Shown: positions 1 through 8,230, counted from the first letter of the stretch. The stretch is 64,000 nucleotides of DNA from Caulobacter radicis (GCF_003094615.1 NZ_QDKO01000006.1:1-64000), one strand, 5' to 3'. Program-made: numbers and translations. Notes: generated by a model from the sequence alone, not told the origin.

Positions 1-637
1 GCGCCGGAGCGGCGCCTTCGGCCGGGGCGGCGCCTTCAGCGGCGGGAGCCGCGGCCGCGTCGGCGGCCGGAGCGGCCGCGGCGGCGGGCTTCGGAGCCGG
101 CACCGGCAGGGTCGATCCCAGGCTGTGCAGATAGGCGATGATGGCGATGCGGTCTTCCTGCTTCTTCAGGCCCGCGAAGGTCATCTTGGTGCCCGAGATA
201 TACTTGCCCGGCGCCTTCAGGAACTGGTCGACGTGGTCGTAGTCCCAAACGGGGTTCTGGCCGCCGAAGTCGGTCATCGAGCCCGAATAGCCAAAGCCCG
301 GGTGGGTGCCCGGCTTCTTGCCCAGGGTGCCGAAGAGGTTGGGGCCGGTGCCGTTGGCGCCGCCAGAGGTGAAGGTGTGGCACGAGGCGCACTTGGCCGA
401 GACGGCCTTGCCGGCCTCGATGTTGGCCGGCAGCAGCAGGACCGAACCCCAGTCGGGCGGAACCTCGGCGGCCGCGGCGCCCTCGCCGCCGGTGTCTTCC
501 TGGACGGCGATCGCGTAGCCGGGCTTTTCGACTTCGTGCTTCTTGAAGACGATGTCGGAGGCCTCGCGCAGACCGAAGATGACCAGACCGGTCAGAAGCA
601 CGCCGCCGAAAATCTTGTTGAACGTAAGGTCGCTCAT
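1..637 (-). CDS. Membrane-anchored class I cytochrome c (C-terminus outside window)
   Basis: The reverse-strand frame opens at the ATG at 637 and runs off the left edge without a stop, so the gene is partial. Residues 9-22 form an uncleaved N-terminal membrane anchor. The haem-binding CxxCH motif lies at C83, C86, H87, and a later GTKM segment supplies the likely axial methionine. This is the layout of CycM-type cytochromes that carry electrons between the bc1 complex and the aa3 oxidase on the periplasmic face. The visible C-terminus is an Ala/Pro/Glu-rich low-complexity tail. It is transcribed divergently from kdsB. The class is firm; the exact redox partner is inferred. Confidence 0.88.
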   Translation of the reverse strand, partial: MSDLTFNKIFGGVLLTGLVIFGLREASDIVFKKHEVEKPGYAIAVQEDTGGEGAAAAEVPPDWGSVLLLPANIEAGKAVSAKCASCHTFTSGGANGTGPNLFGTLGKKPGTHPGFGYSGSMTDFGGQNPVWDYDHVDQFLKAPGKYISGTKMTFAGLKKQEDRIAIIAYLHSLGSTLPVPAPKPAAAAAPAADAAAAPAAEGAAPAEGAAPA

Positions 638-806
638 CTCAGCCTTGTCAGCCTCTTTATTGACCCGTCTTGCGTGGACGGAGCCGATTTATGAGCGCGG
701 GTCCCCCCATGGTCTCCCCACGCGCGTGTTGCGCTCCGGTCTCTGACACGCTACCGCCCCGTGCGCAACCCGGGCGAACCGCGTTTCGCCTTCCAGACGT
801 GACACC

Positions 807-1541
807 ATGAACCCGATCGTCCTCATCCCCGCCCGCATGGCGGCCACCCGCCTGCCCAACAAGCCGCTGGCCGATATCGGCGGCCTGCCGATGATCGTGC
901 GCGTGCTGCGCCAGGCGCAGGCGGCGAACATCGGCCCGGTGGCCGTGGCCGCCGGCGATCCCGAGATCGTGGCCGCGGTGGAAGCCGCCGGCGGCCGCGC
1001 CGTGCTGACCGACCCGGCCCTGCCCTCGGGCTCGGACCGCATCCTGGCGGCGCTGGCGGTGCTCGATCCGGCCGGCGCCCACGACGTGGTCATCAACCTG
1101 CAGGGCGACATGCCGTTCGTCGACCCGGCCGTGCTTTCCGCCTGCGCCGGCCAGCTGGCCGCCCACGCCGACGCCGACATCGCCACCGTGGTCGCGCCGG
1201 AAGCCACAAGCGCCGACCGCGCCAACCCCGACGTGGTCAAGGCCGTGCTGGCCATGGATCCCGAAGGCCAAAGCGGTCGCGCCCTCTATTTCACCCGCTC
1301 GACGCTCTACGGCGACGCCCCCGTCTGGCGCCATATCGGCATCTACGGCTATCGCCGCGCCGCGCTGGAGGCCTTCAACGCCGCCGCGCCGTCGCCTCTG
1401 GAGCTGCGCGAAAAGCTCGAGCAGCTGCGCGCCATGGAGCTGGGCCTGACCATCCGCGCGGCGGTGGCGGACGAGGCTCCGATCTCCGTCGACAATCCGT
1501 CCGACCTGCAGGCCGCCCGCGACCACGCCGAAAAGAACTGA
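807..1541 (+). CDS. kdsB: 3-deoxy-manno-octulosonate cytidylyltransferase (CMP-Kdo synthetase)
   Basis: The 244-residue protein has the family's usual length. It activates Kdo with CTP to CMP-Kdo for lipopolysaccharide inner-core synthesis in the cytoplasm. The N-terminal nucleotide-binding segment (IPARMAATRLPNKPL) and the NLQGDMPFVDP metal/nucleotide motif near residue 97 are typical of the KdsB/IspD-like nucleotidyltransferase fold. The gene ends 8 bp before pheA, so the two are probably cotranscribed although the pathways are unrelated. No strong Shine-Dalgarno sequence precedes the ATG, but the N-terminus aligns with the family start. Confidence 0.93.
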   Translation: MNPIVLIPARMAATRLPNKPLADIGGLPMIVRVLRQAQAANIGPVAVAAGDPEIVAAVEAAGGRAVLTDPALPSGSDRILAALAVLDPAGAHDVVINLQGDMPFVDPAVLSACAGQLAAHADADIATVVAPEATSADRANPDVVKAVLAMDPEGQSGRALYFTRSTLYGDAPVWRHIGIYGYRRAALEAFNAAAPSPLELREKLEQLRAMELGLTIRAAVADEAPISVDNPSDLQAARDHAEKN

Positions 1542-1549
1542 AGACCGCT

Positions 1550-2398
1550 ATGAGCACCCTCAAGACCATCGCCTTCCAGGGCGAACTCGGCGCCAACAGC
1601 CACGAGGCGTGCCGCACCTATTTCCCCGATTACCAGGTCCTGCCCTGCGCCACCTTCGAGGAGGCGTTCGAGGCCATCAAGACCGGCGCGGCCCAACTGG
1701 GCATGATCCCGATCGAGAACTCGATCGCCGGCCGCGTCGCCGACGTCCACCACCTGCTGCCCGCCTCGGGCCTGAAGATCATCGGCGAGCGCTTCAAGCC
1801 GATCCGCTTCCAGCTGATGGTCAACAAGGGCGTCACGCTGGACAGCGTCAAGACCGCCGTCTCGATGCCGATCGCGCTGTCCCAGTGCCGGCACAGCCTC
1901 AAGCGCCTGGGCCTCTCGACCGAGGGCGCGGGCGACACCGCCGGCGCGGCCAAGGCCCTGGCGGCCAAGCCCGACCCGACCCGCGCCGCCGTCGCGCCCG
2001 CCCTGGCCGCCGAGATCTACGACCTCGACATCCTGGCCCGCGACATCGAGGACGAACGCCACAACACCACCCGCTTCCTGGTGATGACCGCCGACCCGGC
2101 CCCGCCGGCCCCGTCGTTCACCCACCGCTGCGTGACCAGCTTCGTGTTCCGGGTGCGCAACCTGCCGGCCGCGCTCTACAAGGCGCTGGGCGGCTTCGCC
2201 ACCAACGGCGTCAACATGACCAAGCTGGAAAGCTACATGGAGAACGGCGCCTTCACGGCCACCTTCTTCTACGCCGAGGTCGACGGCCGCCCCGAGGACC
2301 GCAGCCTCGCTTTGGCCTTCGACGAGCTGAAGTTCTTCTCCGAGCGCTTCGAGATCCTGGGCGTCTATCCCGCCGATCCATTCCGCGACGGAAAGTAG
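1550..2398 (+). CDS. pheA: Prephenate dehydratase with C-terminal ACT domain
   Basis: The 282-residue enzyme decarboxylates and dehydrates prephenate to phenylpyruvate in phenylalanine synthesis. The N-terminal periplasmic-binding-like catalytic lobes begin with IAFQGELGANSHEA. The conserved TTRFLVM segment (about residues 176-182) contains the catalytic Thr-Arg-Phe. An ACT domain (about 195-275) carries the Phe-sensing region around LESYMENGAFTATFF, where the family usually has ESRP, so feedback sensitivity may differ. This is the monofunctional form without chorismate mutase, common in Alphaproteobacteria. It follows kdsB by 8 bp. Confidence 0.94.
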   Translation: MSTLKTIAFQGELGANSHEACRTYFPDYQVLPCATFEEAFEAIKTGAAQLGMIPIENSIAGRVADVHHLLPASGLKIIGERFKPIRFQLMVNKGVTLDSVKTAVSMPIALSQCRHSLKRLGLSTEGAGDTAGAAKALAAKPDPTRAAVAPALAAEIYDLDILARDIEDERHNTTRFLVMTADPAPPAPSFTHRCVTSFVFRVRNLPAALYKALGGFATNGVNMTKLESYMENGAFTATFFYAEVDGRPEDRSLALAFDELKFFSERFEILGVYPADPFRDGK

Positions 2399-2433
2399 CG
2401 CGGGTTCCCACCCCTTCCTTTTCGCCCCCATCA

Positions 2434-2573
2434 CTCCCGTCATTCCCGCCCTTGTGGCGGGACCCCCTCTGTCAGCCGCAAAGGCGGGAGGGGCGGACTG
2501 CCAAGCAGTCCGCTGGCGCTTCACGTGCGGGAGGAACCAGGGCTTCCCGCCACAGGGGCGGGAATGACGGGAG
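2434..2573. repeat. Nested intergenic inverted repeat downstream of pheA
   Basis: Two 29-bp arms (2434-2462 and 2545-2573) are reverse complements with a single mismatch. Each arm contains CCCGTCATTCCCGCC. Between them is a second perfect hairpin, with 9-bp arms GCGGACTGC at 2493-2501 and GCAGTCCGC at 2505-2513. The gap lies between two same-strand genes and has no poly-T tract, so this looks like a dispersed intergenic palindrome and not an intrinsic terminator. Confidence 0.75.
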
Positions 2574-2635
2574 GATGGGGTGCGGAGCACATAGCCCGCC
2601 TTCTCCCCTCCCCCGTTCCGCCCTATCCTGGCGAC

Positions 2636-4045
2636 ATGACCAAGCCCGTTCCCGCAGATGTCGTCTCCCGCCTGAAGTCCGTGCTGGGCGAGGGCGGATG
2701 GAGCCAGGATCCCGAGCGGCTGGCGCCCAAGCTGGTCGAATGGCGCGGGCGCTGGAAGGGCGAGACGCCGCTGCTGGTCACCCCGCGCACCACCGCCGAG
2801 GTCGCCGCCGTGATCGGGATCTGCGCCGCGCAGGGCGTGGCGATCACCCCGCAGGGCGGCAACACCGGCCTGGTCGCCGGCCAGATCCCGCAGGGCGAGA
2901 TCCTGCTGTCGACCGAGAAGCTGCGCGCCGTTCGCGACGTCGACGCCCTGGACGACGTGATGGTGCTGGAGGCCGGCGTCACCCTTTACGAGGCTCACCA
3001 ACAGGCCGCCGCCATCGGCCGCCGCTTCACCGTGGGCGTGGCCTCGGAAGGCTCGTGCACCATCGGCGGCCTGATCTCGACCAACGCCGGCGGCACGGCC
3101 GTGCTGCGCTACGGCATGATGCGCGAGCAGGTGCTTGGCATCGAGGCCGTGCTGCCCAACGGCGAGATCTGGAACGGGCTGAAGCGCCTGCGCAAGGACA
3201 ACACCGGCTATGATCTCAAGCAGCTGCTGATCGGCGCCGAGGGCACGTTGGGGGTCGTCACCGCCGCGGCCCTGAAGCTGCACGCGCCGTTGGCCTCGCG
3301 GGCCGTGGCGATCGTCGGCCTCTCCTCGCCCGCCGAGGCCATCCAGCTGCTCGCCCGCGCCAAGGACGAGACCGGCGGCGCGGTCGAGGCCTTCGAGCTG
3401 ATGGGCCGCCTGGGCTTCGCCCTCACCGTCAGGAACGTGCCAGGCCTGCGTGATCCTCTGCCCACGGAGCATCCCTGGTACGTGCTGATCGAGATCGCCA
3501 GCGGCGAGCCGGGCGCGGCCGAGGCGGCGCTGGAGCGCCTGCTGGCCGGCGCCCTGGAAAGCGGCCTGATCGCCGACGCGGCCGTGGCCCAGACGGAAAC
3601 CCAGATGAAGGCCTTCTGGCACATCCGCGAAGGTCACTCCGCCGGCCAGAAGCCCGAGGGCGCGGTTTGGAAGCACGACGTCTCGGTGCCGGTCTCCAAG
3701 ATCCCCGACTTCATCGGCCAGGCCGACGCGGCGATCGAGAAGGCCTTCCCCGGAACCCGCATCGTCGCCTTCGGCCACGTGGGCGACGGCAACGTCCATT
3801 ACGATGTGCTGAAACCCCAAGGCGGCGACGACGACGCCCATGACGCGGCCCGCGAGGCCGGCGCCCACATCGTCCACGACATCGCCGCCGGCTTCCACGG
3901 CTCGATCAGCGCCGAGCACGGCCTGGGCGCGATGAAGTCGGTCGAGGCCCTGGCCTACAAGGACCCCGTCGAGGTCGCCGCCCTGCGCGCCATCCGCGCC
4001 GCGCTGGATCCGCAGCGGATCATGAACCCGCGGGTGCTGTTCTAG
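2636..4045 (+). CDS. FAD-linked D-2-hydroxyacid dehydrogenase (D-2-hydroxyglutarate/D-lactate type)
   Basis: The 469-residue protein has an N-terminal VAO-type FAD-binding domain with the phosphate-binding segment QGGNTGL near residue 81. Its C-terminal oxidase domain ends with the EHGLG motif and the helix RAALDPQRIMNPRVLF. The GHVGDGNVH segment supplies metal-binding histidines seen in D-2-hydroxyglutarate and D-lactate dehydrogenases. It should oxidise a D-2-hydroxyacid and pass electrons to a flavoprotein or quinone. The start at 2636 is chosen because upstream codons lie in the intergenic inverted repeat. Sequence alone does not separate hydroxyglutarate from lactate specificity. It converges on the next gene with a 4-bp overlap. 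Confidence 0.85.
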   Translation: MTKPVPADVVSRLKSVLGEGGWSQDPERLAPKLVEWRGRWKGETPLLVTPRTTAEVAAVIGICAAQGVAITPQGGNTGLVAGQIPQGEILLSTEKLRAVRDVDALDDVMVLEAGVTLYEAHQQAAAIGRRFTVGVASEGSCTIGGLISTNAGGTAVLRYGMMREQVLGIEAVLPNGEIWNGLKRLRKDNTGYDLKQLLIGAEGTLGVVTAAALKLHAPLASRAVAIVGLSSPAEAIQLLARAKDETGGAVEAFELMGRLGFALTVRNVPGLRDPLPTEHPWYVLIEIASGEPGAAEAALERLLAGALESGLIADAAVAQTETQMKAFWHIREGHSAGQKPEGAVWKHDVSVPVSKIPDFIGQADAAIEKAFPGTRIVAFGHVGDGNVHYDVLKPQGGDDDAHDAAREAGAHIVHDIAAGFHGSISAEHGLGAMKSVEALAYKDPVEVAALRAIRAALDPQRIMNPRVLF

Positions 4046-4359
4046 GCGGCGTCGGCCGCGGCCGCCTTGGCCTTGCGGCGGGCGAAATAGACGGCGATCA
4101 GCGACAGCACCGCGCCGGCCGGGATGGTCGATTTCAGGAAGCCGCCGGCCTGGCCGGGGCCCAGGATGTTGACCGCGAAGGGCACGAAGCCCCACTGGCC
4201 GGTGGACGGCTGCATCCAGAAGGCGCCGACGCCCACGAAGCACAGCACGGCCCAGATGAGGCGCAGCTTCAGCGCGCGGGTGCGGGCCACGAAATAGAGG
4301 GCCACGATCATCGGCAGCGGCCAGGCCAGGGCGGCCGCGAGGGCGAGGGTCTCGTTCAT
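4042..4359 (-). CDS. Small three-helix membrane protein, function unknown
   Basis: I do not recognise the family. The 105-residue protein has three predicted transmembrane segments (about 8-26, 33-50 and 76-93) and a basic, Ala/Lys-rich cytoplasmic C-terminus. Its stop overlaps the stop of the convergent FAD oxidase gene by 4 bp. It is downstream of, and probably cotranscribed with, the secreted protein at 4406-4897, from which it is separated by 46 bp. Confidence 0.7.
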   Translation of the reverse strand: MNETLALAAALAWPLPMIVALYFVARTRALKLRLIWAVLCFVGVGAFWMQPSTGQWGFVPFAVNILGPGQAGGFLKSTIPAGAVLSLIAVYFARRKAKAAAADAA

Positions 4360-4405
4360 CCCGCCTTCCTAGCGGCCGGCGCGCGAAAGAAAAGGGCGGC
4401 CTGCG

Positions 4406-4897
4406 TCACGGCTTGGCGGCCGCCCCCTGGAGGTCGCCGTCGCGGTAGGTCGACAGGCGTTCGAAATACACCGAACAGATGCCGGCCTGCGGGCTGAACA
4501 TCTGGCGGATGCGGGTCTGGCGGGGCTCGTCGTGCCAGATGAACAGAAAGAACAGGACCTGGTCGGAGACCACCAGCGGCTTGCCGCGCTGGCGCAGGAT
4601 GGCGTCGCCGACCACCTTGCAGGATTGGGCGGGCAGCTTGACCCCGACGCGCTCGAGGCCCGCGGGTCCGTAGTAGAGCTCCGCCTTGCCCTTCACGCCT
4701 TCCAGCATGAACGGCCCGGCGCTCTTGACCTGGCCGACGTCCATTTTCTCGCCGAACTTGACCGGCTTCAGGTCCGGCATGGCGGCCTGGGCCTGCTCGG
4801 GCGTCATGCCCCACTCGGTGGCCTCCCAGCCGGCGAGGGCCGCCCCGGGCGCGAGGCCCAGGACGAAGGCGAGGACGAAGCCGAGGAAAAGGCGCAT
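4406..4897 (-). CDS. Exported protein of unknown function
   Basis: The start at 4897 is preferred because GGAG precedes it by about 6 bases and the N-terminus MRLFLGFVLAFVLGLAPGAALA is a good Sec signal peptide. An upstream in-frame ATG at 4951 would bury it. The mature protein of about 140 residues begins GWEATEWGM and contains a single pair of cysteines that could form a disulphide. I cannot assign a family; the WGMT segment after signal cleavage is common in small periplasmic proteins of unknown function. It reads in the same direction as the winged-helix regulator upstream. Confidence 0.68.
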   Translation of the reverse strand: MRLFLGFVLAFVLGLAPGAALAGWEATEWGMTPEQAQAAMPDLKPVKFGEKMDVGQVKSAGPFMLEGVKGKAELYYGPAGLERVGVKLPAQSCKVVGDAILRQRGKPLVVSDQVLFFLFIWHDEPRQTRIRQMFSPQAGICSVYFERLSTYRDGDLQGAAAKP

Positions 4898-4952
4898 GCG
4901 AGAACTCCGTTGCCCCCACAAGACCCATGCCTGCAAAGCTTGGCAATACACC

Positions 4953-5252
4953 TCAGATCTCCGGCACGCCCGCCATCATCGCCTTCAGCGCCGCCAGGTG
5001 CCCTTTCAGCGCCTTGCGGCCGGCGACGGTCAGCGAGGCCCAGGTGCGCACCCGGCCGTCGGAAGGGGTCTTGGCGACCTTGAGGTAGCCGGCCTCCTCC
5101 AGCGTCTTGAAGTGCTTGGAAAGCACCGACTCCGAGACGTCCAGCGCCTCGCGCAGGGTGGAAAAGTCGATGGTGTCGACACCGGCCAGCATGCAGCAGA
5201 TCTGCAGGCGGTTGGGAGCGTGGATCACGGGATCGAGGGCGGCGGCGCTCAA
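4953..5252 (-). CDS. Winged-helix transcriptional regulator (HTH_34 / MarR-ArsR-like)
   Basis: The 99-residue protein is a single winged helix. Its recognition region reads LREALDVSESVLSKHFKTLE, followed by a wing containing DGRVRTWASLT. This architecture matches small one-domain regulators that usually control an adjacent membrane protein. The start is a TTG at 5252 that overlaps the stop of the upstream membrane gene as TTGA, indicating translational coupling; no ATG is available. The pair lies behind three tandem palindromes at 5730-5796, which I infer to be its autoregulatory operator. There is no obvious ligand domain. Confidence 0.82.
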   Translation of the reverse strand: MSAAALDPVIHAPNRLQICCMLAGVDTIDFSTLREALDVSESVLSKHFKTLEEAGYLKVAKTPSDGRVRTWASLTVAGRKALKGHLAALKAMMAGVPEI

Positions 5253-5737
5253 AGCGAGCCGCCGTCGCGCAGGTCGCGGCGGAACGCGGCCTCCCAGACA
5301 AAACCGCCGATGGTGACGATCACCGCGATGGTCGCGCCGACCACCAGCGGCCCGGCGGCCAGGCCGTGCTCGCGGGTCAGCCAGGCCGAGCCCAGGACCG
5401 ACAGCGCGGTCAGCACCGCCAGGACGACCGACACCCAGCGCGTGCGGCCGGCGCGATAGCCGTTGATCCACAGGCCGGTGCGGCGCTTGTAGGCGCGCAC
5501 CAGCAGCAGCAGGCCGACCACGAACACCAGGTAGGCGCCGAGCATCAGCGGGACCGCCTGGCCCTGGACCGCCACGAGGCCGCCGGCCAGCAGCCCCAGC
5601 GCCGGGTGATACCAGATCGGCGCCCGGGCGCGGCGCGCGAGGTCGGCGTTGGCGGCCTCGACCTCGGCCAGCATGCGGGCGGCCTCGGCCGGATCGATCG
5701 AAGAGGTGGGGCTCACGGGCGCTTCCTTGCTTTCCAT
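5249..5737 (-). CDS. Membrane protein cotranscribed with winged-helix regulator
   Basis: The 162-residue protein begins with a soluble segment of about 45 residues that includes a short acidic helix. Two hydrophobic hairpins follow: about 46-60 with 63-80, and 101-117 with 122-145. It overlaps the regulator at 4953-5252 by 4 bp. This membrane-protein/HTH_34 pairing recurs in Alphaproteobacteria, but no biochemical role is known to me. The ATG at 5737 lies inside the first operator palindrome, so repressor binding would also obstruct the translation start region of the DNA. Confidence 0.72.
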   Translation of the reverse strand: MESKEAPVSPTSSIDPAEAARMLAEVEAANADLARRARAPIWYHPALGLLAGGLVAVQGQAVPLMLGAYLVFVVGLLLLVRAYKRRTGLWINGYRAGRTRWVSVVLAVLTALSVLGSAWLTREHGLAAGPLVVGATIAVIVTIGGFVWEAAFRRDLRDGGSL

Positions 5738-5796
5738 ACCGGAAAGCTATCGATCACTTTCCATATCGGCAAGCATAAACTTTCCACGATGGAAAG
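5730..5796 (-). promoter_or_regulatory. Three tandem 17-bp palindromes, putative operator
   Basis: The sites are CTTTCC-N5-GGAAAG at 5730-5746, CTTTCC-N5-GGCAAG at 5757-5773 and CTTTCC-N5-GGAAAG at 5780-5796. Two are perfect and the middle one has a single mismatch. Spacings of 27 and 23 bp put the centres roughly two helical turns apart. They lie immediately upstream of the membrane protein/regulator operon. A dimeric winged-helix repressor binding its own promoter is the natural reading, but this is inferred. Confidence 0.72.
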
Positions 5797-5905
5797 TAAT
5801 CGGGCGCGAGGCGCATGTGCGGCTGGTCACATCTTGAAGTTGAAGGCGTGATACCATCCCCGTCGACATCCCAAGGGCCCGGCGCCCAAGCCATCGGAGG
5901 CGACC

Positions 5906-7063
5906 ATGCCGCAGACCGCCGCGACCAGCCTGACCCTGCAGCAGCAGGCCTTCTGCCTGTCGTGGCTGTCGAACGCCGCCTCCGACAAGGTCGACACCCT
6001 GGCCAATCTGGAGGCCCATGTGCGCCAGTCGGTCCAGGCCTTCCTGACCGACAACGCCGGCAAGATCGCCGACTGGTCGATCGCCTGGGGCCCCGTCGCG
6101 TCGAGCCACGAGGGCGCCGACCCGACCGCGCTCTACTACGCCGACAACATGCTCTACGCGGCCGCCGCCACGGTAGCCGGCGCGCCCTGCCTGGTGGTGG
6201 CCATGGCCGGCACCAACGAGGACGACGCCTATGACTGGCTGACGGAAGACTTCTCGATCGTCCGCCAAGTCGACTGGCCCTACGGCAACGGCGGCTTCGA
6301 CGGCGCGCCCTCGCCGAAGATCTCGCACGCCACGGCGACCGGGATCGCCGCCTTGCTGGCGCTGCGCGATCCCCAGGCCGGCGGCATCCAGGCCTTCGTG
6401 ACCAGCTGGACCAAGGCCAACCCCGGCGGGACGGTGATCTTCACCGGTCACAGCCTGGGCGGGGCGCTGTCGCCCAGCCTGGCCATGGCCGCCATCGGCC
6501 AGAACGGCGGCCCGTTCGTGGGCGCCACCGCCCTGACCCTGCCCAGCGCCGGCCCGACGCCGGGCAATCCCGACTTCGCCGCGCTCTACACCCACTTCTT
6601 CCCGGCTCCGGCCCCGGACTCGGCGCAAGGCGGTCCGGTCCCGTTCAACACCGACCTGGTCAACGCCCACGACATCGTGCCCACGGCCTGGAACGACGTG
6701 AAGCTGACGGGCTTCTTCACCAACACCGGCGACATCGCCTTCAAGCTGGCCATGGACGCCCTGCTGGCCTCGCTGGACGGTCTGGCCCACGGCCTGATCG
6801 GCTTCAACACCTACCAGCCGATCGCCCACCAGACCTTCGCGGCCGATCCGCCCGACGTCGACTACGACAGCCTGCAAGGCTATTTCGGCCTGATCGTCGC
6901 CAACCACCTGGCGGCCTATCCGACCTATGTCGGCGTCGACGACGCGCTCACCGACACCACCGCGGCCATGACCCGCGCCACGCTGCGTCAGGTCCAGACC
7001 CACGCCAAGCGCCTGACGGCGGCGGCCAAGAACCAGGGCGCGGTCGCCCAGGCGGCTCAATAG
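5906..7063 (+). CDS. Class 3 lipase family protein
   Basis: The 385-residue protein has the lipase_3 nucleophile elbow TGHSLGG with the catalytic serine at about S183. The likely catalytic aspartate is D256, in NAHDIVP. The early segment VVAMAGTNEDDAYDWLTED resembles the oxyanion region of fungal-type lipases. No signal peptide is visible, so it is cytoplasmic or exported by a non-Sec route. A GGAGG Shine-Dalgarno lies 5 bases before the ATG. It is divergent from the membrane-protein/regulator operon. Hydrolysis of acyl esters is well supported; the natural substrate is unknown. Confidence 0.82.
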   Translation: MPQTAATSLTLQQQAFCLSWLSNAASDKVDTLANLEAHVRQSVQAFLTDNAGKIADWSIAWGPVASSHEGADPTALYYADNMLYAAAATVAGAPCLVVAMAGTNEDDAYDWLTEDFSIVRQVDWPYGNGGFDGAPSPKISHATATGIAALLALRDPQAGGIQAFVTSWTKANPGGTVIFTGHSLGGALSPSLAMAAIGQNGGPFVGATALTLPSAGPTPGNPDFAALYTHFFPAPAPDSAQGGPVPFNTDLVNAHDIVPTAWNDVKLTGFFTNTGDIAFKLAMDALLASLDGLAHGLIGFNTYQPIAHQTFAADPPDVDYDSLQGYFGLIVANHLAAYPTYVGVDDALTDTTAAMTRATLRQVQTHAKRLTAAAKNQGAVAQAAQ

Positions 7064-7099
7064 GGTTCTTGCCCTCGGCCATTGCTCGGCCATATAAGA

Positions 7100-7118
7100 C
7101 ATATACGAAACGTATATG
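7100..7118 (+). promoter_or_regulatory. Perfect 19-bp palindrome upstream of ParD-like gene
   Basis: CATATACG and CGTATATG are perfect 8-bp arms around an AAA spacer, in an AT-rich pocket of otherwise GC-rich DNA. The site ends 13 bp before the ATG of the ParD-like gene, the usual position of an antitoxin autoregulatory operator. Confidence 0.72.
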
Positions 7119-7131
7119 CGAGAGCGAGGCC

Positions 7132-7347
7132 ATGGGCATCGTCAACATCGAGGACGAGCTGCACGAGCAGCTGCGCCGGGCCAGCAAGGCCTCGTACCGG
7201 TCGATCAACGGCCAGGCGGCCTTCTGGATCAGGATCGGCATGCTCAGCGAGCTGAACCCCGGCCTGACCTTCCAGGAACTGGTGGCCCGCGAGCTGAAGG
7301 AGGCTGGCGTCGACGCCCCCGGCCTGCCGGCGACCACCAGCGCATGA
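7132..7347 (+). CDS. ParD-like antitoxin-family DNA-binding protein
   Basis: The 71-residue protein has a ribbon-helix-helix layout: a short beta strand (GIVNIEDELHEQL), then helices containing ASKASYRSINGQAAFWIRIG. This resembles the ParD-like family (PF11903) by recollection. An upstream in-frame codon at 7069 would place the palindromic operator inside the coding region, so the ATG at 7132 is preferred. Its stop overlaps the start of a methionine aminopeptidase gene as ATGA, and no ParE-type toxin is present. It probably represses its own operon through the palindrome at 7100-7118. Whether it also binds the downstream enzyme is unknown. Confidence 0.78.
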   Translation: MGIVNIEDELHEQLRRASKASYRSINGQAAFWIRIGMLSELNPGLTFQELVARELKEAGVDAPGLPATTSA

Positions 7348-8090
7348 CGATCGACAACGAGGACCAGCTGGACAAGCTGCGCGCGGTCGGCGCCCTGGTG
7401 GCCCGCACCCTGACGGCCATGGGCGCGGCGCTGGAACCGGGCATGACCACCCGCGAACTGGACGGCATCGGCCGCGCCCTGCTGGAGAAGGACGGCGCCC
7501 GCTCGGCCCCGGAACTGACCTACGACTTTCCCGGCGCGACCTGCATCTCGGTGGGGCCCGACTGCGCCCACGGCATTCCCGGCGACACGGTGATCAAGGC
7601 CGGCGACCTGATCAATATCGACGTCTCGGCCGAGCTGGACGGCTATTTCGGCGACACCGGGGCCAGCTTCTCGGTGCCGCCTACAGCTAAGCGCATCGAG
7701 CGCCTGTGCCGCGACGGCCGGCGGGCCATGTGGGCCGGCATCCGCGCGGTGCGGCCCGGCGGCCGGCTAAACGAGATCGGCCGTCAGATCGAGGCTTTCG
7801 CCGACAAGAACGGCTACAGCCTGGTGCGCAACCTCGCCAGCCATGGCGTCGGCCGTTCGCTGCACGACGCCCCCAAGGAGATCCCCACCTGGCATGAGCC
7901 GCGCGACCGGCGGGTGATCACCGAGGGCCTCGTCTTCACCATCGAACCGTTCCTGTCGCTCGGCGCCGACTGGGTCGAGGAGCTTGACGACGGCTGGACC
8001 CTGCGCCCGCCGGGCCGCGAGGCCACGGTGCAGTACGAGCACACCCTGGTGGCCACCCGGAACGGACCGCTGGTGCTGACGCTGGCCTGA
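7344..8090 (+). CDS. map: Type I methionine aminopeptidase
   Basis: The 248-residue enzyme removes initiator methionine from nascent proteins. All residues expected of an active dinuclear-metal site are present: H76 (HGIPGD), D93 (NIDVS), D104 (GDTG), H167 (SHGVG), E201 (TIEPF) and E232 (QYEHT). They match the spacing of E. coli MetAP-I (79, 97, 108, 171, 204, 235). The gene overlaps the ParD-like gene by 4 bp, so the two are translationally coupled. Being in a regulated antitoxin-like operon, it may be a second, conditional MetAP and not the housekeeping copy; the window cannot show that. Confidence 0.93.
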   Translation: MTIDNEDQLDKLRAVGALVARTLTAMGAALEPGMTTRELDGIGRALLEKDGARSAPELTYDFPGATCISVGPDCAHGIPGDTVIKAGDLINIDVSAELDGYFGDTGASFSVPPTAKRIERLCRDGRRAMWAGIRAVRPGGRLNEIGRQIEAFADKNGYSLVRNLASHGVGRSLHDAPKEIPTWHEPRDRRVITEGLVFTIEPFLSLGADWVEELDDGWTLRPPGREATVQYEHTLVATRNGPLVLTLA

Positions 8091-8134
8091 ACGGGGGCGG
8101 ACAAATTGCCCGCATAGCCTCTCTCCCCGTAAAT

Positions 8135-8230
8135 TCCCCGCGAAGGCGGGGACCCAAGCTGACTTTCAGGATCGACCAGATACCGCGCCGAGACCCCCGG
8201 ACTCGGCTTGGATCCCCGCCTTCGCGGGGA
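8135..8230. repeat. Intergenic inverted repeat, 25-bp arms
   Basis: The arms at 8135-8159 and 8206-8230 are reverse complements with one mismatch. Each arm contains its own short hairpin (CCCCGC-GAAG-GCGGGG type). This fills the gap between map and yaaA. No T-tract follows, so it is more likely a dispersed repeat than a terminator. Confidence 0.72.

Noticed and set aside
1349-4243. Very long reverse-strand open frame (964 codons)
   Set aside because: It runs antisense across kdsB, pheA and the FAD oxidase, has a skewed His/Gly/Arg composition and no recognisable domain; it is a GC-bias shadow.
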